From a virus: 64,000 nucleotides of DNA. Made by a program: the position numbers and the translations under genes. Shown one piece after another: positions 48,674 to 58,407 of this stretch. The stretch is taken from the IMG/VR virus record IMGVR_UViG_3300046804_005798, positions 1 through 64,000 of that record, one strand, 5' to 3'. The notes under the pieces were generated by a model. It searched no databases. It had not been told where the DNA came from and saw only the letters and a program-made list of their open reading frames with translations. The number at the start of each line of letters is the position of its first letter. The first letter of the stretch is position 1.

Positions 48674-50400
48674 TGAGTGAAGGATCTTTATTTAACCCTG
48701 GATTTTTAGGAGCACATTTTAACTGGTGGATAGGTCAGATCGCTGATGATTCCACTTGGAGAGATAATGCTGCATCTGGAAAACATGACTCGCCACAATC
48801 TGTGCCTGGATGGGGACGCAGATATAAAGTGAGAATTATAGGACTCCATGATAAAGAAGAGGAAGTAATATCTTCAGATCAACTTCCTTGGGCTCAAGTA
48901 ATGTACCCAATTACTGCGGGTGGTGGACAAACTGGTGCTTCTCAAACACCAAATCTTCGTCAAGGAAATTTTGTATTTGGATTTTTTCTTGACGGACAAG
49001 ACCAACAAGTTCCTGTAATTATGGGAGTGCTGGGCAATAATGCACAGACTCAATTAAAAACAAAAATAGGCAATAATGATTCCAACTTTGCAGCAACTAG
49101 CGGATATGCTGAAGGAAAAGATCCTCCGATCGGAAGTGCAAAACCAAAAGTTCCTGACGATAGAATAGGAGTTCAAAAACCAAAAGGAAATATACAATCT
49201 GAAGAGTGCTCTCCTGCACCACCGGGTGTCGCTATTAATGAGTTCGGACTTCGTGCTGATAAATCATTAAATTCTCAACAATTTTCTGATCAGCAAAGTG
49301 CAATAAGAGAAGCACAGGCTAGAGGTTTAACCGGAGATGAGAGAACTAGATTCATTCAGAAAGCTGTTGCGGATGGAATAAGGGCAAGATGTAAAGAAGC
49401 AAGTTCACCAACATCTCCTTCTCAACCAGGTGCTACAATTGAAAATCCGGATGATAATCATATTCAAACAAATGCGGACACAAAAAGAAATGAATTATAT
49501 TTGAAGAAAAGAGTATTAATGAGTCCATGTGATCAGGTAGGTTCTGCATTAAAAGCGATTAATATATTATTAGAAAATCTCACCAGAGATATAGATAAAA
49601 TTTTACAAACAGCACAAAGTTATATTGACGCAGCTTCTCAAATTTTATCCAGTGATATTAAGAAATTGATATTTGATTACTCTTGTCAAATAGCGAAGTA
49701 TATGAAAATTGTTTTTGATAAAATATTGGAATATATTCTTAAAAAAATTAACATTTCTATGGCAAAGACTGTTGATGTAATGTATCCAAATCAAAGACAT
49801 CAATATCTTGATATTAAAGATCAAATTACCGAAAAAATTTATTCTCTTTTTGGTAGAATTATTGAAAATTTATGTGATCAAATCGGAGCAGCGTTAAATC
49901 AAATACTTGATATAAAAAATCCATCTAGAGATCGTGATCCATATACTGGTTATAATGGAGATGCTCCTTATGTTCCGATTTGTTCTGTAGAAAAACTAGT
50001 TGGAGATGTTGTTGCAGCAAATCAAAGTGATATTAATAATGGTATTGATGAGATTTTGAAAGGTATAAATGTATTTTTATCCGATATAAGTTCTCAACTT
50101 GCTGAAGTAAGTAGTAGTTTATCTGATATAACTGCCACCATTAGTTCTATAAGTTCTAGTTTAAGTAGTGCATTGAGATTTGAAAATATAAAATTAAATA
50201 TTTTTAAAGGAGATTTAAAACCAAGTTGTCCATCTTCCAATTTCTACACGTTACATAAGGGTGGCGGATCTTCTGAAGAAGCACAATTTCCAAATTATAG
50301 TTCAGTTGCTAAAAATGTACAATCTGCAACTAAAATTTCTTTCTCTCCTGGAATTGACTTTGCACAACCAGCAAAGAACACTGAAGATTTGAAATATTAA
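48673..50400 (+). CDS. 5: Baseplate hub spike protein gp5
   Basis: 575 residues. The N-terminal OB domain (FNWWIGQIADDSTWRDN, KVRIIGLHDKEEEVISSDQLPWAQVMYPI, FVFGFFLDGQDQQVPVIMGVLG) matches gp5/VgrG. The T4 lysozyme domain is missing; instead there is a long helical part with many Asp/Ile and an end rich in Ser (SSSLSDITATISSISSSLSS). The lysozyme role seems moved to the protein at 44119 and the needle to the one at 55138. Confidence 0.88.
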   Translation: MSEGSLFNPGFLGAHFNWWIGQIADDSTWRDNAASGKHDSPQSVPGWGRRYKVRIIGLHDKEEEVISSDQLPWAQVMYPITAGGGQTGASQTPNLRQGNFVFGFFLDGQDQQVPVIMGVLGNNAQTQLKTKIGNNDSNFAATSGYAEGKDPPIGSAKPKVPDDRIGVQKPKGNIQSEECSPAPPGVAINEFGLRADKSLNSQQFSDQQSAIREAQARGLTGDERTRFIQKAVADGIRARCKEASSPTSPSQPGATIENPDDNHIQTNADTKRNELYLKKRVLMSPCDQVGSALKAINILLENLTRDIDKILQTAQSYIDAASQILSSDIKKLIFDYSCQIAKYMKIVFDKILEYILKKINISMAKTVDVMYPNQRHQYLDIKDQITEKIYSLFGRIIENLCDQIGAALNQILDIKNPSRDRDPYTGYNGDAPYVPICSVEKLVGDVVAANQSDINNGIDEILKGINVFLSDISSQLAEVSSSLSDITATISSISSSLSSALRFENIKLNIFKGDLKPSCPSSNFYTLHKGGGSSEEAQFPNYSSVAKNVQSATKISFSPGIDFAQPAKNTEDLKY

Positions 50401-50455
50401 GTGGGACAATAAATATTAGCAATGAAATCAAAGAACTTAGTATTTAATATATCGA

Positions 50456-53400
50456 ATGGCAAGTAATCTATTCGGACAACCTTCAAAAGATGATATTAGA
50501 GTAGGGTACATCGATCCCAAGTTGGGATATATTAGTGATGTGTCTATATGTGAAGCTAATGAATATGGTAAAGATAATCCAGGCACGATTTTTTTATTCA
50601 AGAATGGTAATAATATTCTTCAATATTTAACTCTTAACGAAGTTAATAGACTTACTCCATCTGATTTGGAGTCAAATCAAGATTGTGAAGGAATAAATCA
50701 GAAAAAACCCTGCGGACCACCGGTCATTCAAATTTACGGAGGACGTGGAGTAGGTGCTCAAGCAAATCCAGTTATTGGTGCCGATGGATCATTGTTGGCA
50801 GTTGATTTGGTTCGTGGCGGACATGGATATCAATATAATCCACAGGTAACTGCAAATGACCATTGCTATTATGGTAGTGGTTCTGTGCTTAAGGCAGTGA
50901 TTGGAGAGGTTTCAACCGGATTTGAAACTTATGCCGATGAGGAAGATTTTGAAGAATATGAAATTTGCGATCCAAACGAGGTTGGATTTGGTAGAAAATA
51001 TGGTTCAAATGGTGAAGATTTAGGTCCATGGGAACCAAGTAATTATGTAAATATAGGATTGGATCCTATAAGGGAAGAGGTAGAAAAATATGGAAAGGTT
51101 GTAAGAGCTCTTGCGAGGTCTCCATTTTGGGATACTCGAAAAAGAAAACCAAATAAAATAACAGCAAGCGATTCTAAAGTAACGCCCTATCAAACACATA
51201 ATGTTACTTTTGGTAGTGCTTGGTCTGACTTTATGAATTCTTATGCGGTTTCTCCAGTTTCACCATCAAATATAAAAGGGAGTGATTATTCTGGAATACT
51301 TTTTACAATGGAATGGAATGAAGATTTTCCTTTGACTGGAGAATACGTTTTTAGGGGATTATGTGATAATGTTTCACAACTTTATGTTGATAATGAAAAG
51401 GTATTTGATTTAGGTAACTTTAACGGGTCTGTGAATGATGTCAGAAAAATAATTACAGAAGGTATTCACACCATTCGTATAGATCTTTTAAATGTTCCAA
51501 TATATGAAACAAAAGTTACATCAGGATCTAGTTCTAATTTAACAAATAACATTAAACCAAAATTTATTCAGGAAGGTAAAAATTATTTTCTAGAAGTTGG
51601 TGGCACTGGAACTGGTGAAGTAACAATTTTAATGGATATTGATGACCAAAGTTTTATCGCAGGACTTGCTGCTAAAGAAGTTATTATACCCTCAGATGGT
51701 AATGATTTATCCTTCAAAAGGAGATCTGATACTCCACAAAAAGAAACAATTAAAAAGACTGGAAAATTTAGTGCTGGAAAAACTTATGGACCAATACAGA
51801 TTAATGGAGCATCTCCGGGTGCAGGAACTCCTAAAGTTAGTAACAATAAGTTAGGTCTTCTTGACACTGATGGAAGTGATGAAAATATAAAAGTTATCAT
51901 AACAGATATTAAAAATAATACGAGTTCTTCTGTAAGTTCTCAATCAACAACATCTTCTACTGGACTAATAAAAACAGTTCAAGTTTTTAATACTTCAAGT
52001 TATATTGATAAAGCTAATAGAAAACTTTGGAGAACTAATGCATCTTCTGGACTCAATTCAGATTTTTTGACTCAATATGGAGTTTCACCTTTTGATACTA
52101 CAACAAGAGAAGCACAGACTGATAGTTTTGCTGGCATTCATGTTATAAGATGGGAGAGTATAAATTTTCCTATTGATGGTAACTACAATATTGATATTAT
52201 GGTCGATGACAATGTGACTTTATATATTGGAAACCGTTCAACTGGTGGAAAAATTGATGATGGTTCTGGATTATTAAAAGATGAAATTGTGATTAGGAAG
52301 AATGGATTTAATTCTCAAGGTAATAGCAGAGGAAAAACAACAGAATCTAGATTTTTTAAAGCAGGTAGTTATAGAATTAGGGCTGAGTTGGAGCAAATTT
52401 CTGGAAAGCCTTTGGCAAAGGGCAATCCTATGGCTCTTGCTATCAATATAGAGGTTTCCCAAGTTGAACAAAAAATAGTATCTCCAAAATCTTGGAATGA
52501 AAATCCTATGGGAGTTTCAGTAACTATTGATGCTCCACCCGAACCAGCTCCTCCACAAGAGGCAATTCCGGAGCAGGAGGGAAGATGCCCAAATAATCCA
52601 ATATGGACGACTAGATTTCCCACCACATCTCAAAGTTGGTATCCAGTTAAATTTTCAAGTCCAAGAATAATAACAGAGACAATTACTGTAGACAATCCAA
52701 CACCAACTCAACAAAAGAAGGAAGTGAGTTTTACTGTTTATGGTGAAGGGGCAATAAAAGATTTATCCTTTGTCTTCACTGCAGTTGATGGTTCGCACAC
52801 CTTTGTCATAAATGGTGCAGATACAAATAAAAAATCAAGAGTTGAAAAAATTACTATAACTCCAAATTTAAATTATATTGTTAAATCCAAAGAAGATTCT
52901 TCTAAATTTAGCTCTGTCGAACAGGGTTTGGTTAAGGGTGGAACTAAAGACAAGGAAAGTGGAGTTGGATCCTCAAATAGGATTTTCGCAGATTATACTG
53001 CAACTAACAATGATAATGATGATATACAAATAACGACATCTATTGGTTCTTTTTCTAGTTCAAATAAGAGAAAGGCAAAAAACAGTGGTAGGAATACATA
53101 TGATTTAACATATAGATTGGAGTCTGCTTCAGCAGTTGTAAATAATAGTACTACTTCAACAAGAACTTATGAGGCTCCTGGTTGGAGTAGATTTATGAAT
53201 CGTTATGCAATCTCTCCCGTCAAACCTTTAGATACTCCTGGAAGTGATAGTTCTGGAGCAACATATTCTACTTCTTGGAGTATTGACATTCCATATGATG
53301 GATTTTATGGTTTAAGAGGAACTAGAGATAATAAAGGTAGGATATTAATTGATAATAATGAAATATCGACTCTTGATGGATTTAATAATGAGTCGCCAAA

Positions 53401-55105
53401 GTTAGTAAAAACTTTTCTTTCTAAAGGAAGGCATACTATTACTGCAGAACTTTACAATGAACCAATAGAAACTCAAAGTGTTATAGATCAAAAAATCTTC
53501 AGAACTAAAGATTGGCAAGTTGATACCCAAAGTACAATCACTACCCCATCAAAAATAAAAGCAAAATTTGTTCAAAAGGGAAAACAATATTACCTGGAAG
53601 TTGAAGGGACTGGAAGTGGTGAAATATTCTTTGCAATGGATATTAATGATAGATCATTTATCTTTGGTGTAGCTGCAAAAGAAATTAGTATTCCTTCAGA
53701 TAATGGACAAATATCTTTTAAGAGAAATTCGGATAAAGAAATTATTAGAAAATCCGGAAAATTTAGTGCTGGAAAAACTTATGGACCAATTCAAATTATT
53801 GGTGCCTCACCTGGATCAGGAACTCCTAAAGTCAGTAGTAATAAGTTAGCTCTTCTTGACGCTGAAGGAAATGATGAAAATATTAAGTTTATAATAACCG
53901 ACGTTAAAAACAGTGGAACATCTTCTTCCACTGTTCAGCAGACTCTATCTGGCGGCACATCAAAAGATGGCGTAACATATAGTGGTCCAAATCTTTTCCA
54001 TTATACTGATAGTAGATGGGGAGATTTTATGAATAATCATTCAATATCACCATATCTACCTCCACTTGATTCTGATAATCCACAGATAAATGGTAAAAAA
54101 ACTTATACTTGGAAAGGAGTTAAATTTCCTGAAAGTGGACAATACAAAGTGGCATTTCAAGCAGATAATAGTGCATCTTTATTGATTAATGGAATAAAGG
54201 TTTTAGATTCAAGAGGATTCACGGGAATTCCTCCATTTGATGCTGTTAATATTACTGCAGGAACTTATGATATCGTCGTAGAAATGGAAAATACTCCAGA
54301 CTTTACTAATATTTTCACAAAAAATCCTGTAGGATTTGGTCTTGTTATTATAAAGGAAATCTCCCAATCATCAAATAAACAAACTCCATGGACATCAAAT
54401 CCCATGGGAATTTCTGCAATTCTAATTCCACCCCCTTGTCCAAAAAAGTTGAGTGGTAGAGGAGTTGTTACTGAAATTATAGTAGAAGATCCTGGAAATG
54501 GATATACGCCACCACCAACAATAATTCCAAGTACAACAGGAACTAGTACATATCCAGTTATTTTAAGATTAGAAAATGTAATAGTTACAAATCCAGGTAT
54601 AAATTATAGATGCGGAGAGGACAAAATTATAGTCACTCCCAGTAATGGTGCAGTGTTAGATTATGAATGCGATTCTTTTGGTAGAATTACTACAGTAACG
54701 CCTGTTAATCCTGGTATAGGTTTTACCTCATATCCAAGTATAACTATTCAAACTGAAACAGGAATTAATTTTGAAGCAATACCAGTTCTTGTGCCAGTTA
54801 GAGATCCTATTGTAGTAGATACGGCAAAACTTATTCAAGTCACAGATTTGGTTGGTCTTAAACAGAATGGTTATATTGATGGTAGAGCATATTATGGATC
54901 TGTATTTTATAAAGATAATGTTAGATATGCTGGATTCTATGAGACTCCGGGAGAACTTGTTCAAGTATATAATACCTTACAAGAAAGTATTGATGCTAAG
55001 GTTACTTCTGCGCCAACTGCAATTGAAAGATCTGGTACTGATACAGAACTCAGTTCTAACAATCCAAAACTCAATATTCCAAATACTCCAGAGAATTTTA
55101 TTTGA
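50456..55105 (+). CDS. Giant structural protein with repeated PA14-like domains
   Basis: 1549 residues. Four related modules begin near residues 255, 530, 910 and 1187, each with F(M)NxxxxSP followed by a beta sandwich (FPLTGEYVFRGLCDN, IPYDGFYGLRGTRDN, FPESGQYKVAFQADN). Two further copies of KFSAGKTYGPIQI...SPGxGTPKVSxNKL lie near 437 and 1101. The PA14-like sandwich binds carbohydrates in other proteins. Located between gp5 and the spike protein, so probably a baseplate or short-fibre protein. Confidence 0.8.
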   Translation: MASNLFGQPSKDDIRVGYIDPKLGYISDVSICEANEYGKDNPGTIFLFKNGNNILQYLTLNEVNRLTPSDLESNQDCEGINQKKPCGPPVIQIYGGRGVGAQANPVIGADGSLLAVDLVRGGHGYQYNPQVTANDHCYYGSGSVLKAVIGEVSTGFETYADEEDFEEYEICDPNEVGFGRKYGSNGEDLGPWEPSNYVNIGLDPIREEVEKYGKVVRALARSPFWDTRKRKPNKITASDSKVTPYQTHNVTFGSAWSDFMNSYAVSPVSPSNIKGSDYSGILFTMEWNEDFPLTGEYVFRGLCDNVSQLYVDNEKVFDLGNFNGSVNDVRKIITEGIHTIRIDLLNVPIYETKVTSGSSSNLTNNIKPKFIQEGKNYFLEVGGTGTGEVTILMDIDDQSFIAGLAAKEVIIPSDGNDLSFKRRSDTPQKETIKKTGKFSAGKTYGPIQINGASPGAGTPKVSNNKLGLLDTDGSDENIKVIITDIKNNTSSSVSSQSTTSSTGLIKTVQVFNTSSYIDKANRKLWRTNASSGLNSDFLTQYGVSPFDTTTREAQTDSFAGIHVIRWESINFPIDGNYNIDIMVDDNVTLYIGNRSTGGKIDDGSGLLKDEIVIRKNGFNSQGNSRGKTTESRFFKAGSYRIRAELEQISGKPLAKGNPMALAINIEVSQVEQKIVSPKSWNENPMGVSVTIDAPPEPAPPQEAIPEQEGRCPNNPIWTTRFPTTSQSWYPVKFSSPRIITETITVDNPTPTQQKKEVSFTVYGEGAIKDLSFVFTAVDGSHTFVINGADTNKKSRVEKITITPNLNYIVKSKEDSSKFSSVEQGLVKGGTKDKESGVGSSNRIFADYTATNNDNDDIQITTSIGSFSSSNKRKAKNSGRNTYDLTYRLESASAVVNNSTTSTRTYEAPGWSRFMNRYAISPVKPLDTPGSDSSGATYSTSWSIDIPYDGFYGLRGTRDNKGRILIDNNEISTLDGFNNESPKLVKTFLSKGRHTITAELYNEPIETQSVIDQKIFRTKDWQVDTQSTITTPSKIKAKFVQKGKQYYLEVEGTGSGEIFFAMDINDRSFIFGVAAKEISIPSDNGQISFKRNSDKEIIRKSGKFSAGKTYGPIQIIGASPGSGTPKVSSNKLALLDAEGNDENIKFIITDVKNSGTSSSTVQQTLSGGTSKDGVTYSGPNLFHYTDSRWGDFMNNHSISPYLPPLDSDNPQINGKKTYTWKGVKFPESGQYKVAFQADNSASLLINGIKVLDSRGFTGIPPFDAVNITAGTYDIVVEMENTPDFTNIFTKNPVGFGLVIIKEISQSSNKQTPWTSNPMGISAILIPPPCPKKLSGRGVVTEIIVEDPGNGYTPPPTIIPSTTGTSTYPVILRLENVIVTNPGINYRCGEDKIIVTPSNGAVLDYECDSFGRITTVTPVNPGIGFTSYPSITIQTETGINFEAIPVLVPVRDPIVVDTAKLIQVTDLVGLKQNGYIDGRAYYGSVFYKDNVRYAGFYETPGELVQVYNTLQESIDAKVTSAPTAIERSGTDTELSSNNPKLNIPNTPENFI

Positions 55106-55137
55106 AATGATTAAATAGTGTATACCAATTTATAATA

Positions 55138-55800
55138 ATGGCAACTTCTCAGAATAGATTCAATAATAGATCTGGGTCACCCAGAAGTGCTGCATATGCA
55201 TCTGGATCTCTTCCAGAAAACAACACTGCTAAGAAAAATTATACAGGACTTCGTTATGGTAATGATCATGGATCAATAAATTTTGGACATATTCACAAGT
55301 CTGGAGATTGTACTGCAGACGTATTATTGCAAGCTTCTGATGGGAGACACTCTATTTCTTTGGATAAAGAGGGTCCAAGAAAATCTTGTACTCAAATTAC
55401 TGCCCCTGGTAGGATATCTATTGAATCTGGAGAAGACCTTACTGAAACTGAAGACTCTCTTTACATTGGTTCTTGGAATGGTAATATAGATATTAATGCA
55501 TTAAATGGAAAAATCAGACTTATTGGAACTGATATTGAATTAATTGCAGTTGGTGAGGGTGGTTCCAAGGGGAATATTCGAATGAAAGCCCCAAGTGGAA
55601 CAATAGAACTTGATGGTAAAAAGGTAATAATAAATGCAAAGGCAATGTACAAATTGGCAACATCTGGAAAAGCAGAAATTGCTGCTAATAGTTGCTTGAG
55701 TATCTATAGTTCTGTAATAAGAGGCGTGACGGATGCTGTTGCAAATAAAGATGGAAAAAATGGGGGTAGAAACTTCCAAGTCAAACAATCTGAATTTTAA
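55138..55800 (+). CDS. Needle/spike-like beta-helix protein
   Basis: 220 residues. SGDCTADVLLQASDGRHSISLDKEGPRKSCTQITAPGRISIESGEDL and SWNGNIDINALNGKIRLIGTDIELIAVGEGGSKGNIRMKAPSGTIELDGKKVIINAK are beta-helix repeats like the gp5 C-terminal domain or VgrG tip. As gp5 here has no lysozyme or needle, this separate gene probably supplies it. Confidence 0.8.
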   Translation: MATSQNRFNNRSGSPRSAAYASGSLPENNTAKKNYTGLRYGNDHGSINFGHIHKSGDCTADVLLQASDGRHSISLDKEGPRKSCTQITAPGRISIESGEDLTETEDSLYIGSWNGNIDINALNGKIRLIGTDIELIAVGEGGSKGNIRMKAPSGTIELDGKKVIINAKAMYKLATSGKAEIAANSCLSIYSSVIRGVTDAVANKDGKNGGRNFQVKQSEF

Positions 55801-55811
55801 GGAGATAAAAA

Positions 55812-56471
55812 ATGGCACAATGTTCTGATGATCTTGCTTTGGGTGGACAGTTGATGGTCGGTGCAGGGCTTCCACCTATGATGGGTGTTGGTCCTGGAAA
55901 AATTAATGGATCTGCTTTTGTTGAAGGTCCTATGCAAATTGGTGCAGCTAAAGAATATGGCAGTGTTGATGCCACAATGATGGTTGGCAGAACTTTCAAT
56001 TCTGATTCTAGATCTCCATTTTATTCTTTATGGGCAAAACTTTATTCTAGATTTCAAAGTTTTGTAAGAGTTGATTTACTTCTAAAATCCAGATATATTG
56101 AAGCTGAAGTTGTAAGAACAAGAGTTCTTCAGGCAACAATTAAGAATTTTGTAATTGATCATCCAACAAAACCTGGTAAGAAATTAGTTCACACTTGCCT
56201 TGAAGGACCGGAAAATGGCGTTTACATTCGAGGAAGAGTATTAAATAGAAACTACATTGAACTTCCAGATTATTGGAAAGAACTTGTGGATGTAGAAACA
56301 ATTACAGTTTCTCTAACTCCAATTGGATCTCATCAAGACATTATTGTAAAAAGAATTGATGAAGAAAAGGTGCATTTGCAGTCAAAGGCAAATATGCCAA
56401 TAAATTGTTTTTATCATGTTTTTGCGGAGAGAAAAGATGTTAGACCTTTAGAAGTGGAGATTGACGGATAA
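55812..56471 (+). CDS. Tail-tip fibre-like protein with PAAR-like start
   Basis: 219 residues. N-terminal Gly/Met-rich repeats (GGQLMVGAGLPPMMGVGPGKINGSAFVEGPMQIG) look like a spike-tip or needle start. The C-terminal 110 residues (FVIDHPTKPGKKLVHTCLEGPENGVYIRGRVLNRNYIELPDYWKELV) are shared with the next gene. Likely a short-fibre or collar domain. Ends one base inside the next start. Confidence 0.75.
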   Translation: MAQCSDDLALGGQLMVGAGLPPMMGVGPGKINGSAFVEGPMQIGAAKEYGSVDATMMVGRTFNSDSRSPFYSLWAKLYSRFQSFVRVDLLLKSRYIEAEVVRTRVLQATIKNFVIDHPTKPGKKLVHTCLEGPENGVYIRGRVLNRNYIELPDYWKELVDVETITVSLTPIGSHQDIIVKRIDEEKVHLQSKANMPINCFYHVFAERKDVRPLEVEIDG

Positions 56472-57235
56472 TGGCATTTACTTTTCAAAAATACGGAACA
56501 TTTGCCGGACCTGGGGTTGATATAAACTATAGAAATAATGATGATTTTTCTTTAGATCCTTTTGATGGATACTGGAATATTGATGATGTTTCCATGGTTC
56601 TTGCAAATGTAGTTGAATCGCCATCTGATTATGTTTATATGCATTTGAATGGATTTGACACTTCTGTTGTTACTTTAGAAAGAAGTCAGGGAAATATTCC
56701 TAATTTTAATGTAAACGCAAATCAAACAACTTTTAGTGGTAATGTTGATATTGGGGGGGATCTTACTGTAGAAGGTAATTTATTGGTCGAAACTATTTCT
56801 GGAACTGCTTGGTCAAATTTAGTTAGTGATGTAAACAGTAAGAAATCTTTTGATATTTCTCATCCCTCAAAGGGAGGATATAGACTTAGATACATTTGCC
56901 TTGAAGGACCTGAGGCAGAAGTTTATTTTAGAGGAAAACTTTCTAATGGAAATGTTATAGAACTTCCAGATTATTGGAAAGATTTGGTTGATATTGAAAC
57001 TGTGGGTGTAACTCTAACCCCCATTGGGTGTTATCAAGAACTCTTTGTAGAAAAAATTGAATGGGGAAGTAAGATTATTGTAAAAAATAATGCAGGTGGT
57101 GCCGTTAATTGTTCTTACGTTGTCTATGGAGAAAGAAAAGATGTTGATAAAAATATTTCAGAATATCAAGGAACAAGTCCTGCCGATTATCCTGGTGACA
57201 ATTCTCAATATGTGATTAATGGTGTAAGGGCTTGA
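56471..57235 (+). CDS. Fibre-like protein, paralogue of the upstream C-terminus
   Basis: 254 residues. FSGNVDIGGDLTVEGNLLVE is a tail-fibre phrase; FDISHPSKGGYRLRYICLEGPEAEVYFRGKLSNGNVIELPDYWKDLVD parallels the upstream gene. The ends diverge. A strong promoter overlaps its last codons. Confidence 0.78.
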   Translation: MAFTFQKYGTFAGPGVDINYRNNDDFSLDPFDGYWNIDDVSMVLANVVESPSDYVYMHLNGFDTSVVTLERSQGNIPNFNVNANQTTFSGNVDIGGDLTVEGNLLVETISGTAWSNLVSDVNSKKSFDISHPSKGGYRLRYICLEGPEAEVYFRGKLSNGNVIELPDYWKDLVDIETVGVTLTPIGCYQELFVEKIEWGSKIIVKNNAGGAVNCSYVVYGERKDVDKNISEYQGTSPADYPGDNSQYVINGVRA

Positions 57236-57260
57236 CGCCCTCTCCAGGACCTGCTATGAT
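57232..57260 (+). promoter_or_regulatory. Sigma70-like early promoter
   Basis: TTGACG (57232-57237), 17 bases, TATGAT (57255-57260); near consensus. The -35 overlaps the stop of the fibre-like gene. It starts the small-gene and tRNA region. Confidence 0.85.
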
Positions 57261-57285
57261 ACCTAGGTAATCAACGGACGACCGA

Positions 57286-57468
57286 ATGCAAGACGAGTAC
57301 CTCTCACGCTGCGTGGTTGACCCTATCAAACGTACAGTGTACTTGTACTCCAATGAAGGGTCAGAAAAACAATTGACATGTGATACTGTTGAAGAGTTTA
57401 TGAACGTGCTAGAATTCGTTCGTGCTACAGTGGATGAAGAGACACTCTCATACGCAAATCCACTTTAA
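57286..57468 (+). CDS. Small conserved early protein
   Basis: 60 residues: CVVDPIKRTVYLYSNEGSEKQLTCDTVEEFMNVLEFVR. Directly behind a strong early promoter. Common as a small cyanophage gene; function unknown. Confidence 0.75.
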   Translation: MQDEYLSRCVVDPIKRTVYLYSNEGSEKQLTCDTVEEFMNVLEFVRATVDEETLSYANPL

Positions 57469-57527
57469 GTTCCATTTTTGGTCGAAAAAAATCCCGGTAA
57501 AAATTCTCACACGATACTTTTTTCAAA

Positions 57528-57707
57528 ATGCGTCCAGAAACACGAGAATCAATGGAAATGCTGTTCGCAGCAAAGTGGAATGTTCCAACGGCAGCAAAGA
57601 ATTGTAATCTTACAAACAAAGAAATGAAGATTACATTTAATGAATATTGCCGTTTACATCCTCCAACTTATGTGGTAGAATCAGGTAGTCAACTCAGTTT
57701 TTTCTGA
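57528..57707 (+). CDS. Small conserved protein
   Basis: 59 residues: MRPETRESMEMLFAAKWNVPTAAKNCNLTNKEMKITFNEYCRLHPPTY, helix-turn-helix-like spacing. Ends nine bases before the tRNA-Leu gene. Could bind DNA; no family recognised. Confidence 0.65.
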   Translation: MRPETRESMEMLFAAKWNVPTAAKNCNLTNKEMKITFNEYCRLHPPTYVVESGSQLSFF

Positions 57708-57715
57708 GTTTTTAT

Positions 57716-57997
57716 GCGAGTATGGTGGAATCGGTAGACACACCAGACTTATGAAAATTGAGCCTCATTTGGGAAACCTTGTGAGTGTAACTCCTCAAAT
57801 TCGGTGAAACCTGTAAAATGGCAATACCGAGCCAAGCATCGTAAGATGAAGGTGTAGAGACTAGACGGGGAGCACCTAAACCAAAAGGTATGGTGAAGGT
57901 ATAGTCCAGACCACAAACCGAAAGGGTAGTGAAAACTATAGTGGTACGAAAATCTGTTGAGCGTATGCTCGTGGGAGTTCAAGTCTCCCTACTCGCA
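57716..57997 (+). tRNA. trnL: tRNA-Leu (UAA), interrupted by a group I intron
   Basis: Exons 57716-57750 and 57949-57997 join to an 84-base tRNA-Leu: acceptor GCGAGTA/TACTCGC, anticodon stem CAGA/TCTG with loop CTTAAAA (UAA), and variable arm and T-arm GGGAG-ttcaagt-CTCCC. The discriminator base is A. No CCA is encoded. The intron sits between anticodon bases 34 and 35, exactly as in cyanobacterial tRNA-Leu(UAA). UUA is frequent in this AT-rich phage. Confidence 0.94.
57751..57948 (+). ncRNA. Group I intron in tRNA-Leu(UAA)
   Basis: 198 bases, ending in G. Core: AATTGAGCC, GGTGAAACC, GGCAATACCGAGCCAAGC, GAAGGTGTAGAGACTAGACGGGG and GGTATAGTCC; P7 is GACTA (57859-57863)/TAGTC (57902-57906). 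It follows the chloroplast/cyanobacterial trnL intron closely and has no ORF. Confidence 0.93.
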
Positions 57998-58042
57998 CTG
58001 AGGTTTAACCTCTAAATAGTCAAAAGTAGTAGGAAAACTCCT

Positions 58043-58312
58043 ATGAAGTACAGAATTGATGCCGCATATGTCTGGTACAATCGCGGAAGACAAATTGTTT
58101 TAATGTACTTTATAAATAAAATTCCTTTTACTTTTGATGAACTCGATGACGAATCTTTATTCGACTTAGAGTTGATCAAATTAGCAGACAATGAAAGACG
58201 CTTTGAACCAGAGGACTTGTATCAATCTTCTTACTATCTTATGTTAGAAGAATGTCATCCTCTTATGTTTGAGTTGGATTTAGAAAATCCTGAAATGTTG
58301 CCTGTTGATTAA
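58043..58312 (+). CDS. Conserved protein between two tRNAs
   Basis: 89 residues, mixed (KYRIDAAYVWYNRGRQIVLMYFINKIPFTFDELDDESLFDLELIKLADNE). Acidic C-terminal half. TCTAAATA late-like box upstream. Unknown function. Confidence 0.7.
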   Translation: MKYRIDAAYVWYNRGRQIVLMYFINKIPFTFDELDDESLFDLELIKLADNERRFEPEDLYQSSYYLMLEECHPLMFELDLENPEMLPVD

Positions 58313-58315
58313 TTT

Positions 58316-58388
58316 GCTGGTGTAACTCAATTGGTAGAGTAATTCTTTTGTAAAGAATAAGTTGCAGGATCGTGCCCTGTCACCAGCT
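58316..58388 (+). tRNA. trnT: tRNA-Thr (UGU)
   Basis: 73 bases. Acceptor GCTGGTG/CACCAGC, D-arm AACTC-aattggtaga-GAG-type, anticodon stem ATTCT/AGAAT with loop TTTGTAA (TGT). GCAGG/CCCTGT T-arm. No encoded CCA; discriminator T. Confidence 0.9.
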
Positions 58389-58407
58389 TGAGTTCTATAA
58401 CTCCAAA

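Noticed and set aside
57749-57982. Minus-strand ORF of 77 codons
   Set aside because: It lies entirely within the tRNA-Leu gene and its intron; no coding features.
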